NCBI GenBank assembly: GCA_003354225.1
Contig: PIVH01000528.1
Span: 1 to 5,522 of the forward strand
Length of the DNA stretch: 5,522 nucleotides
Origin: Globobulimina sp.
Taxonomy: Eukaryota > Foraminifera > Rotaliida
Direction of reading: 5' to 3'
This document shows, piece by piece, positions 1 to 5,210 of the stretch (positions are counted from its first letter, which is position 1; every line of letters starts with the position of its first letter). Position numbers and translations under genes: made by a program. The notes beneath the pieces are model-generated. The model worked only from the letters and a program-made list of their open reading frames with translations. It did no database searches and was not told the DNA's origin.

Positions 1-1
1 A

Positions 2-496
2 AAAACATCGATAATTGTTGATATTCAAGATACTCATTTGAGACAACAATTAAATATTGAAAAGATGGATGGTTTTAAAAGTGATGAATTATGGATGCAA
101 CGCGTTTTTAGTGATTATGACCATTTACGATTCATAAAAACACAAAAACGGATTGACGAAAATACAAACAGTAATCGAGCAAATTCAAAAAATGGGAGAA
201 ATGATGATAAAATACCGAATTATCGTCAACCTTTAAAACGATCTGGTTTAGGCCCACAAGAAAGGATGCAACGATCCAAAAGATTACATAATTGGATGAA
301 TAGCACACGGCCAAGAATTAAAGATCAATACAAATCGGATTTTAATGGAGTCTGTGCGGCCCACCATATGAATGATGAACAATGTTCAGTTAAAAATGGC
401 GTGAAATGCAAAGCTGGAAATAAATTAAGAAGTCATCTTTGTCTTTGCGGTGAATCATCGCATACTATTCCACAATGTAACAAAATATTTAAATAA
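2..496 (+). CDS. gag: Gag-like nucleocapsid protein of the retrotransposon, C-terminal part with Cys/His zinc-binding tail (5' partial)
   Basis: The frame is open from the left edge (codons start at base 2) to TAA at 494-496, so the start lies upstream and about 164 C-terminal residues are seen. The first in-frame ATG (65-67) is internal to this open frame. The middle is polar and basic (Lys/Arg/Asn-rich, about bases 130-340), as expected of an RNA-binding region. The C-terminus is rich in Cys and His. Key codons are Cys at 383 and 407, His at 434, Cys at 440 and 446, His at 461 and Cys at 476, arranged as H-x-C-x-C-x4-H-x4-C. DIRS-type Gag proteins commonly end in such a Cys/His module just ahead of RT. 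The role would be RNA packaging. The Gag call rests on position plus this motif; the rest of the chain is not recognisable by eye. The knuckle spacing is one residue short of canonical C-x2-C-x4-H-x4-C. Confidence 0.74.
   Translation, partial: KTSIIVDIQDTHLRQQLNIEKMDGFKSDELWMQRVFSDYDHLRFIKTQKRIDENTNSNRANSKNGRNDDKIPNYRQPLKRSGLGPQERMQRSKRLHNWMNSTRPRIKDQYKSDFNGVCAAHHMNDEQCSVKNGVKCKAGNKLRSHLCLCGESSHTIPQCNKIFK
425..478 (+). other. Zinc-knuckle-like module at the Gag C-terminus
   Basis: Bases 440-478 encode C-L-C-x4-H-x4-C, preceded by H at 434-436. The pattern resembles the H-x-C-x2-C-x3/4-H-x4-C modules that end DIRS-type Gag proteins, but one residue is missing between the first two cysteines. 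Whether it still binds zinc is unknown; the upstream Cys at 407 and His at 434 could complete the ligand set. Confidence 0.6.
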
Positions 497-519
497 TATT
501 TATACAGTGATATATATGA
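497..519 (+). other. Gag/RT spacer with stops and no RT start codon
   Basis: Gag ends at TAA 494-496. The RT frame is closed by TGA at 517-519 and opens only at 520. The two frames therefore do not overlap, which excludes a simple programmed -1 or +1 frameshift between them. The only ATG nearby (516-518) is out of frame and stops after three codons. A TATACAG at 501-507 resembles a 3' splice site, but a stop in the RT frame (TGA 508-510) follows directly. Confidence 0.6.
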
Positions 520-2352
520 AGACTTAAATTTGTAATTTATTTGTCATTGAATTATTGTTTCCCTTCAACGGAATCTAACGTCCCTTCTTTGTTCTGTTTA
601 TACACTCTTTATTCAGAGAATATATTACCAACTTTGAGGGTAATCGATACAGAATGTGCTAACTTACTCCAAAAGTTAGTAAATTTGTGGAAAAGTCCGC
701 CAGAAATTAATCATCATTTCAATATAAATTTATTCCGTGACTACCTAAGTAACCATCCAAATGGTGAAATAGAGATTGAATTCATTGAGAATGGATATCC
801 ATTATATTTAAAAAATAGAGATCCAACAAAATTATGTAAAGTAATCTCCAATATAGTCAGAGACAAACGTGATTTGAAAGCGATATTGACAAGAATTGTA
901 AAAGAGGCACGAAAAGCATATATAACACAAACAAAGAGTCAGTTACATTATAACTTGAACCTTTTATGTGTTCCTAAGAAGAATAATGATACGAATTTAA
1001 TGACTGAGATTCGTGTAGCAAGACATGGTTCTTTTGCTACACAGAGATCTGTTTCCATAAATAAGTTAATTTCGAAGGAGAAATGCAAGATGCCCACACT
1101 TCCAAATATCCATAAATATGTAAAATTACTTTTAGAATATAACTATGTGTCTCTACGTGATTTAAAAGATGCTTTCAGACAATTAAATTTAGCATCAATT
1201 GATGCTCAATATGTACAATATTGTATTTTTGGTTTGGCTTTCAGAGATTTGAGACAATCGTATGGCATCGCCTCAGCAGCAGCAAATTGTCAGCAATTTG
1301 GTCAAATACTAATATGGATCCTTAAAAATAAATATTTACACAATATACAAAGGGACAGAATCCTTGTCCACATTGACGATTTTATTTTAGCTGCACAGTC
1401 TGAAGAGGAAGCCATTTTTCTCGCCAATAGATTTGATAAAATGTGTAGTGACTTAAATGTTGCTGTTTCACATGCAAAGGATGAGAATGCGGTCTATAAA
1501 GGTGTTGTACATGGCATTGGTTTTAATTTAAAAACAAAACATGTACATATACCTAGTCATAAATATAATGAATTGATCAAAGGAATAAGTTTAATGATTA
1601 AGTATCGATATGCAACAGGAAGAGCGCTCGAATCTGTTTGTGGGAAAATAATGCATTGGTCCCAATTACGGAAACCTGCCAAAATTCTTTGCTATCGATT
1701 ACTACGCTTAATACATGAAAAAATCAGAGCAAATTCGAGGTTAAAAAATAAAATATTTTGGATACCTGACCCGATTGTTCGTGATTTGAAATTCTGGCTA
1801 CAATATGCCACATTTATGCGTAGAGTAACCATGAAATCCGTCATTCAACAGCCCTCAATAACAATTACTGGAGCTACAGATGCGAGCAATATCGGTGGTG
1901 GCTTCATAGTGGGTTCGTTTTATGGTGCATACGAATTTTGTGATGAATCAAATATAAATGGCATAAATCATAGGAGAATGCATATAAATTATCAAGAAGC
2001 ACATGCAGTAATTATGCTACTTCACAATTATCGTCATATGCTTTCTGGCCGTCAATTATTACTATATATTGATAATACGTCGGTAATGTATAGTATTTAT
2101 AAACATTGGGCTGGAAGTGAAATATTAATGGAATACATTCAGGAAATTGTGCTTTTAATGTGTATATATTCAATTGGTTTGAGAGTTGAATTTATACCTT
2201 CAACTTTTAATGGTTTGGCAGATTCTTTATCTAGATTTGATTGGAAACGATTTTATAATGAGATTGATTGTTATAATCTTCCTATAAATGATAAAGAGAC
2301 ATTGCTTGAATACTACCCAACTTTGCGACTTTTGCACAAATATGATCTTTAA
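520..2352 (+). CDS. Reverse transcriptase-RNase H polyprotein of a DIRS/Ngaro-like retrotransposon
   Basis: Residue numbers count from the TTG at 541. The protein copies element RNA into cDNA and degrades the template RNA. About residues 57-92 match the segment that opens DIRS-type RTs (F/I-N-x-x-x-F-x-x-Y-L ... NGY). VPKK at 144-147 fits the fingers strand. Motif A is DLKDAFRQL (catalytic D207), motif B region YGIASAAANCQQFGQ (241-255), motif C HIDDF (D279, D280). The connection region holds a GKIMHWS segment (368-374). RNase H follows with D447 (ATDAS), E486 (YQEAHA), D511 (YIDN) and D561 (LADSLSR), a complete DEDD set. No protease, integrase or methylase domain is seen. The frame is open from 520, but its first ATG is at 1000, inside the RT domain, so the true start is unresolved: non-AUG start, splicing or reinitiation. 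The first ~45 residues may not be real protein. Ends TAA at 2350-2352. Confidence 0.93.
   Translation, partial: RLKFVIYLSLNYCFPSTESNVPSLFCLYTLYSENILPTLRVIDTECANLLQKLVNLWKSPPEINHHFNINLFRDYLSNHPNGEIEIEFIENGYPLYLKNRDPTKLCKVISNIVRDKRDLKAILTRIVKEARKAYITQTKSQLHYNLNLLCVPKKNNDTNLMTEIRVARHGSFATQRSVSINKLISKEKCKMPTLPNIHKYVKLLLEYNYVSLRDLKDAFRQLNLASIDAQYVQYCIFGLAFRDLRQSYGIASAAANCQQFGQILIWILKNKYLHNIQRDRILVHIDDFILAAQSEEEAIFLANRFDKMCSDLNVAVSHAKDENAVYKGVVHGIGFNLKTKHVHIPSHKYNELIKGISLMIKYRYATGRALESVCGKIMHWSQLRKPAKILCYRLLRLIHEKIRANSRLKNKIFWIPDPIVRDLKFWLQYATFMRRVTMKSVIQQPSITITGATDASNIGGGFIVGSFYGAYEFCDESNINGINHRRMHINYQEAHAVIMLLHNYRHMLSGRQLLLYIDNTSVMYSIYKHWAGSEILMEYIQEIVLLMCIYSIGLRVEFIPSTFNGLADSLSRFDWKRFYNEIDCYNLPINDKETLLEYYPTLRLLHKYDL
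1159..1389 (+). other. RT palm catalytic core (motifs A to C)
   Basis: Bases 1159-1161 encode catalytic Asp of DLKDAFRQL and 1375-1380 encode the Asp pair of HIDDF. Between them lies the YGIASAAANCQQFGQ stretch, comparable to the FGLxSA...Q segment of Ngaro/PAT-type RTs. All three metal-binding aspartates are present. The residue before I-D-D is His rather than the usual Tyr or Phe. Confidence 0.88.
1861..2238 (+). other. RNase H domain, catalytic residues intact
   Basis: The domain carries D447 in ATDASNIGGG, E486 in NYQEAHAV, D511 in LYIDNTS and D561 in GLADSLSR. This D-E-D-D set and spacing match the RNase H domains that follow RT in YR retroelements, including the closing 'ADSLSR' signature. 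It would remove the RNA strand during cDNA synthesis. Confidence 0.88.
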
Positions 2353-2449
2353 TGAGATTATAGCCACAAACTTGATCAGTTTTATTGTACTATTAATATT
2401 TAATGATGAGCATTAAAAATGTGATTGATTTGATATTTGTAACTTCTAT

Positions 2450-2492
2450 GAGCTATATATACAAAATATGACCTTGTATATACACACAGCTC
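2450..2492. repeat. Imperfect inverted repeat in the RT/YR spacer
   Basis: TATATACAA (2456-2464) is exactly complementary to TTGTATATA (2474-2482) around a 9-nt loop. An outer GAGCT (2450-2454) pairs with AGCTC (2488-2492), with a 1-nt versus 5-nt internal loop. The two-tier pairing is more than AT-richness alone would readily give, but the function is unknown. Confidence 0.55.
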
Positions 2493-2533
2493 AGTTGCCC
2501 ATCCAACACAGTAACAGTTTGTGTGTAGCTCGC

Positions 2534-2540
2534 TATAAAA
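2534..2540 (+). promoter_or_regulatory. Possible TATA box ahead of the YR gene
   Basis: TATAAAA preceded by CGC lies about 90 bp ahead of the open YR frame, where a separate YR transcript would need a promoter. The match is to the classic eukaryotic TATA box, but such strings arise by chance in AT-rich DNA and no initiator is evident. Confidence 0.25.
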
Positions 2541-2627
2541 ACCTTAGACAAATATCAAAAAACCTCTCTTTTTTTGTCCTGGTCTCAGAAACAAAGTGTT
2601 TCTTTTATAAAATGTTTGTATCTATAA

Positions 2628-3893
2628 TTAGATTTGCAAAGAATTTCTGTATGGAATCGTCCTTTTGCAAAACGTGATATTCAAACAACCAAAAGAATAT
2701 TAAGTGATATTTTTAGATCAAGAAGAATATCTACCAAATGTAACTATATATCAGTTTTAAAAGATTGGTGGGGATATTGTATTGAAAATGGAGCAGATCC
2801 ATTTACCCCACAGATTAATCCAACAATTGCAATTTATTGGCAATACGATAGAACCCTACGTTTAGGTTCATGCAATTCTCACTCAACATGGTCATCTGCA
2901 CTATCATGGTGGGTTAAAGCACATGGACGTACACCAATTTATTTTAGGGATGATTTCTATAGTAATATTCATGGAAATATGGTTGGATTATATTCAAAAC
3001 AAAGAAAAGAGAGAAAACCGATTAAAATTCAATGGTTGGTAAATTACCTCAAATTGAAAAATATTGTACCACTTACATGGGAATTTTGTACATTGGATGA
3101 GTTAACTTCAACTTATCTATTAATTATGGCATTTTTCACAATAAGTCGACCGGCCGAGATTTTATACACAGATAGTACAGAAAATCCGGCCTGGGAGATA
3201 ATTACAACTGGTTTAAGATGGGGTGATATTACCATACATAATGTGAATAAACCATATAATCGGAGATATAAAAAAATATTAATTCATTGGTATAAAAACC
3301 AGGAATTTCGTGATCAGCCAAAGGAAATTTATATGGCACCACCTATTTGCGATAACGTTATGTGTCATTGCCGGATTTTGGATTACTTTCAATTGTATTT
3401 GATTATATTACAAAAACGAAAATTATTAATCCAACAATTACGAGCTAAATCCTCACAATCTAAGAAATTCAAGAAACGTTTATTGAATTTAGATATCAAT
3501 TCGACAAATTATATATTTGTAGGATCAAATGGAGTGATTTGGAAACCATCAAAGCTTTCGGAATTAGTAAAGGATTTGATTTTAAAATTGAAAATTCCGA
3601 ATCCTAAATTTTATCCATCATATAGTTTCCGTATTGGTGCAACATCTTTATGTCATTTACAAGAAATTGATTTATTAAAATTGATTCGATTCGTAGTTTG
3701 GTCAATTAAGAATTTACCCCATGTGTCAAATAGATACATAAATTTCACGATACAACAATTAAGAATCCTACCATTTGAAATGATACATGGTCGAAATCGA
3801 CCTGGTGGGAGAAATATTGATAAAAGTAAAGGAAATTTAAAGACTTATAATTTATGGGAAGGTAATTTATGTGAAGATTTATTTCACAGCTAA
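2628..3893 (+). CDS. Tyrosine recombinase (phage-integrase-type) of the retrotransposon
   Basis: Residue numbers count from the TTG at 2634. It would insert the circular cDNA by DNA breakage through a covalent phosphotyrosine. Residues ~12-125 look like the SAM-like core-binding domain (TKCNYISVLKDWWGYC at 34-49 and the N-S-H-S-T-W-S-S-A-L segment at 81-90). The catalytic domain shows Arg I at R172 (SRPAEI), box II YSFRIGATS with R333, W356 and nucleophile candidate Y368 (NRYI). The usual box-II His of H-x-x-R is Tyr330, and W356 to Y368 is longer than typical. A ~50-residue basic tail follows. The frame opens at 2628 and its first ATG is only at 2979, inside the core-binding domain, so the start is unresolved. 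The 419-codon length suits the family. Ends TAA 3891-3893. DIRS-type YR is favoured over Crypton because of the RT next door. Confidence 0.88.
   Translation, partial: LDLQRISVWNRPFAKRDIQTTKRILSDIFRSRRISTKCNYISVLKDWWGYCIENGADPFTPQINPTIAIYWQYDRTLRLGSCNSHSTWSSALSWWVKAHGRTPIYFRDDFYSNIHGNMVGLYSKQRKERKPIKIQWLVNYLKLKNIVPLTWEFCTLDELTSTYLLIMAFFTISRPAEILYTDSTENPAWEIITTGLRWGDITIHNVNKPYNRRYKKILIHWYKNQEFRDQPKEIYMAPPICDNVMCHCRILDYFQLYLIILQKRKLLIQQLRAKSSQSKKFKKRLLNLDINSTNYIFVGSNGVIWKPSKLSELVKDLILKLKIPNPKFYPSYSFRIGATSLCHLQEIDLLKLIRFVVWSIKNLPHVSNRYINFTIQQLRILPFEMIHGRNRPGGRNIDKSKGNLKTYNLWEGNLCEDLFHS
3121..3741 (+). other. YR catalytic domain with Arg-Arg-Trp-Tyr positions
   Basis: R172 (3147-3149, in SRPAEI), R333 (3630-3632, in SFRIGATS), W356 (3699-3701) and Y368 (3735-3737) are placed as in tyrosine recombinases. 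Tyr330 replaces the commonly conserved His three residues before R333. Whether the enzyme is active cannot be judged by eye. Confidence 0.7.
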
Positions 3894-3957
3894 TTAATTG
3901 ATCCATTGAGGGAGATAAATGATAGTGATGCAAATTCATGAAATGATATTTTTTTAA

Positions 3958-4011
3958 ACAAGACTTACAAACTTAATATTTCGACAAACTTGTTTGTTGA
4001 AATAATCTTGT
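3958..4011. repeat. Inverted repeat / stem-loop 1 after the YR gene
   Basis: TATTTCGACAAAC (3977-3989) pairs with GTTTGTTGAAATA (3992-4004) over 13 positions, all Watson-Crick except one G-U (3983/3998). An outer ACAAGA (3958-3963) pairs with TCTTGT (4006-4011). The 2-nt loop would open slightly in a real fold. It lies 64 bp behind the YR stop, so it could be a terminator-like, RNA-stabilising or recombination-site element. Confidence 0.65.
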
Positions 4012-4023
4012 CTGGATAACAGA

Positions 4024-4047
4024 AGTGCGATATCAAAATATGGCACT
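4024..4047. repeat. Inverted repeat / stem-loop 2
   Basis: AGTGCGATAT (4024-4033) and ATATGGCACT (4038-4047) form a 10-position stem with a single G-G mismatch (4029/4042) around the tetraloop CAAA. Compact and GC-bearing at the base, it is more convincing than the AT-only palindromes in the window. Confidence 0.65.
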
Positions 4048-4080
4048 CTTTTCACAACACTCAGGGGCACACAGGGAGGA

Positions 4081-4137
4081 GATCTGTTATAGAAACGATT
4101 TGTTTATATACAAAAACACAGAGTTTCTATATTGATC
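4081..4137. repeat. Inverted repeat / stem-loop 3
   Basis: TATAGAAAC (4088-4096) is an exact reverse complement of GTTTCTATA (4123-4131). An outer GATC pair (4081-4084 / 4134-4137) extends it across a small 3-by-2 internal loop. An inner TTTGT (4099-4103) / ACAAA (4110-4114) stem closes a 6-nt loop. Confidence 0.65.
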
Positions 4138-4145
4138 AACCGGAG

Positions 4146-4151
4146 AATAAA
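4146..4151 (+). promoter_or_regulatory. Candidate polyadenylation signal of the retrotransposon transcript
   Basis: AATAAA lies 252 nt behind the YR stop and directly at the foot of stem-loop 4. It is the only exact AATAAA between the YR stop and the next gene, and could end the element RNA. Confidence 0.4.
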
Positions 4152-4171
4152 GAACCGACAACTTCGTTCTT
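4150..4171. repeat. Inverted repeat / stem-loop 4, overlapping the AATAAA
   Basis: AAGAAC (4150-4155) is the reverse complement of GTTCTT (4166-4171) with a 10-nt loop. An alternative CCGA (4155-4158) / TCGG (4171-4174) pairing competes with it. The last bases of AATAAA are in the stem. Confidence 0.45.
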
Positions 4172-4209
4172 CGGATATTTACCCGTATGAGTCAGATCAT
4201 TGAGTTTGT

Positions 4210-4254
4210 GAAATGAGTGGCCTTTTAGAGTAAAGTTCAATCCTTTACCATTTC
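4210..4254. repeat. Inverted repeat / stem-loop 5
   Basis: GTAAAG (4230-4235) pairs with CTTTAC (4243-4248) around the 7-nt loop TTCAATC. Stacked directly on it, GAAATG (4210-4215) pairs with CATTTC (4249-4254), leaving a 14-nt bulge on the left side only. The inner arm looks like a tRNA T-arm, but no tRNA can be built around it. Confidence 0.6.
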
Positions 4255-4427
4255 TAAAATATATATTTTTATGTTATTACAATTTTAATATGTTTGATAT
4301 TGCGCTCTGTAATCATCATTGGTATTGAATATTTAATGTATCATAATTTAAATATTATTATTGTTTCTTGTGTTTTTTATTTAGAATTCGTTTTTAAAAA
4401 ACTCCAAGTACCAATCAATAACCACTC

Positions 4428-4460
4428 AGTCAAGAACACGGTCAACAAAGTCAGAAACAC
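4428..4460 (+). repeat. Short imperfect direct repeat in the leader of the 4470 gene
   Basis: AGTCAAGAACAC (4428-4439) and AGTCAGAAACAC (4449-4460) agree at 10 of 12 positions, 21 nt apart, in an A/C-rich leader just before the ATG. It may be simple sequence or a protein-binding site. Confidence 0.35.
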
Positions 4461-4469
4461 TTAGTCGCA

Positions 4470-5210
4470 ATGAGTGATATTGCTAATCTTGTTTATGTGG
4501 AAGGAACACATGTTCCGCCAAATAAATTTCAATATCCCAACGATCACGAATTTGCAGATTATTACGTAAAGATAAAAGCTGTGAAATCAGCAACAAATCG
4601 TGGTGATTTAGCAAGCGAAACCATTGCTGCTATAGCAGCGTTGGTGAAATCGAAGGTGATTTTCCCGTATGGGAACAGAAAAGGTTGGGATGAGGATTTG
4701 CAAGGTTTGAATGATGCATATTTTAAAGCATCGGCATACGAAGCAAATCACCAAGACAATCCTCCTCCGACTCATTATGACATTGTCACGCTATTAGCCG
4801 ACAACAGATTGTTCGACGAGGACTTACCAACGCGCAGACAAGCAAACTTTGATAGACGCAGAGAACATTTTGATTTAGATCTTGCTTTGGATGCGTGGAA
4901 ATTCCCAAATCCACCAGAAGTTGCATGCGTTGTTGGCAGAGCGGAAGATTCGTCGTCAGATCCTGAGGCTGTAACACATGATGATGAAATTGAGCATGAT
5001 AAGGATGACAAGGAAGAGGAGAAAGTGTCGAATGATGCGGATCAGTCATTCTTTGAATCCAAGGATGAAACGATTGAGATTATATCGGATGAGGAGGATA
5101 TTGAAAATAAACAAGACATCCCAATCCGTGATATGTTCAAGGATTCAAAATTTGTAAAGAAGGATAATTTTTTTTTTTCAAAGAAAGAACCAATTAAATA
5201 TGGCATCTAA
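4470..5210 (+). CDS. Hypothetical protein with acidic disordered tail (246 aa)
   Basis: I do not recognise a family. ATG 4470 is the first in frame after TAA 4419-4421 and has G at -3. Residues 1-150 look folded: a mixed start, a likely helix with TIAAIAALVKSK (51-62), and a charged Asp/Arg stretch (115-140). Residues ~155-212 are highly acidic and probably disordered, with IEIISDEED (202-210) resembling a SUMO-interacting motif. A Lys/Phe-rich tail (223-246) follows, partly encoded by an 11-T run (5168-5178). No signal peptide, membrane segment or zinc finger is seen. Codon use is visibly less AT-rich than in the RT and YR genes, so it may be a host gene beside the element. Alternatives are an accessory gene of the element, or the Gag N-terminus of a following copy. 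Ends TAA; AATAAA follows at 5274. I am fairly sure it is a real coding region, not of its role. Confidence 0.65.
   Translation: MSDIANLVYVEGTHVPPNKFQYPNDHEFADYYVKIKAVKSATNRGDLASETIAAIAALVKSKVIFPYGNRKGWDEDLQGLNDAYFKASAYEANHQDNPPPTHYDIVTLLADNRLFDEDLPTRRQANFDRRREHFDLDLALDAWKFPNPPEVACVVGRAEDSSSDPEAVTHDDEIEHDKDDKEEEKVSNDADQSFFESKDETIEIISDEEDIENKQDIPIRDMFKDSKFVKKDNFFFSKKEPIKYGI
5073..5099 (+). other. SUMO-interacting-motif-like segment
   Basis: The residues IEIISDEED follow the hydrophobic-x-hydrophobic-hydrophobic-acidic pattern of SUMO-interacting motifs and sit in an acidic disordered region. Such short motifs also arise by chance in acidic tails. Confidence 0.3.

Larger units (their letters stand above)
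2353..2627 (+). other. Spacer between RT-RNase H and YR genes (275 bp, no convincing gene)
   Basis: The YR frame is closed up to TAA 2625-2627. The spacer holds an imperfect hairpin (2450-2492), a TATAAAA at 2534-2540 in a less AT-rich patch, and a pyrimidine-rich run ending in CAG (about 2562-2588) that resembles a 3' splice acceptor. An ATG-started 69-codon frame (2468-2677) crosses into the YR start region but shows no recognisable domain. The spacer could hold an internal promoter or an intron end. None of this is proven, and TATA-like strings are common in such AT-rich DNA. Confidence 0.5.
1..4254 (+). mobile_element. Tyrosine-recombinase retrotransposon (DIRS order, Ngaro-like gene order), 5' truncated by the window
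   Basis: Three same-strand coding regions, Gag tail, RT-RNase H and tyrosine recombinase, follow each other within 3.9 kb. RT-RNase H together with a tyrosine recombinase, and no DDE integrase or aspartic protease, is the defining set of DIRS-order (YR) retroelements. The order Gag, RT-RH, YR with no methylase domain between RH and YR matches Ngaro/PAT-type layouts better than Dictyostelium DIRS-1. The left end lies outside the window. The right boundary is not known; 4254 is only the end of the cluster of inverted repeats behind the YR gene. The long RT and YR frames carry no internal stops, which argues for a fairly young copy. The class call is well supported. The family assignment within the order needs a tree. 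Confidence 0.88.
3894..4469. other. 576-bp region without a gene: structured part (3958-4254) then AT-rich part and leader
   Basis: The first 300 bp hold five successive inverted repeats (listed separately), a G-rich patch (4062-4080, less AT-rich than its surroundings) and AATAAA at 4146. From 4255 to about 4384 there is AT-rich sequence with a pyrimidine-rich run ending TTTAG at 4380-4384, which resembles a 3' splice site. From 4385 to 4469 follows an A/C-rich leader of the next gene. In YR retroelements, terminal and internal repeats (split direct repeats or an internal complementary region) lie at such positions. No copy of them is found elsewhere in this window, whose left end is cut off. 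Confidence 0.55.

Noticed and set aside
132-314. Minus-strand 60-codon frame opposite Gag, and 3745-3939 opposite the YR end
   Set aside because: Both lie antisense to well-supported coding sequence and show no family signature.
2352-2363. Stop-restart TAATG at the end of RT-RNase H, in the YR frame
   Set aside because: The ATG frame stops after three codons (TAG at 2361-2363), so it cannot feed the YR.
2468-2677. 69-codon ATG frame in the RT/YR spacer as a separate gene
   Set aside because: There is no recognisable domain, the composition looks like translated spacer, and its 3' part overlaps the YR opening in another frame. It is kept only as a possible leader for a shift into YR.
4230-4254. 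tRNA: GTAAAG-TTCAATC-CTTTAC looks like a T-arm and CATTTC like an acceptor strand
   Set aside because: The matching 5' strand GAAATG lies only 14 nt upstream of the arm, leaving no room for D and anticodon arms.
3958-4254. Hammerhead or other small self-cleaving ribozyme in the structured region
   Set aside because: No CUGANGA plus GAAA core was found, and the stems do not arrange into a ribozyme fold I can recognise.
2395-4338. AATATTTAATG at 2395-2405 and 4328-4338 as terminal direct repeats of the element
   Set aside because: This is an 11-base AT-only match in AT-rich DNA, with flanks that do not agree, so it is expected by chance.
4786-5049. Minus-strand frames opposite the acidic gene (4775-5011 and 4786-5049)
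   Set aside because: They are shadows of the + strand coding region, rich in Ser, Pro and His opposite Asp/Glu-rich codons, with no domain.
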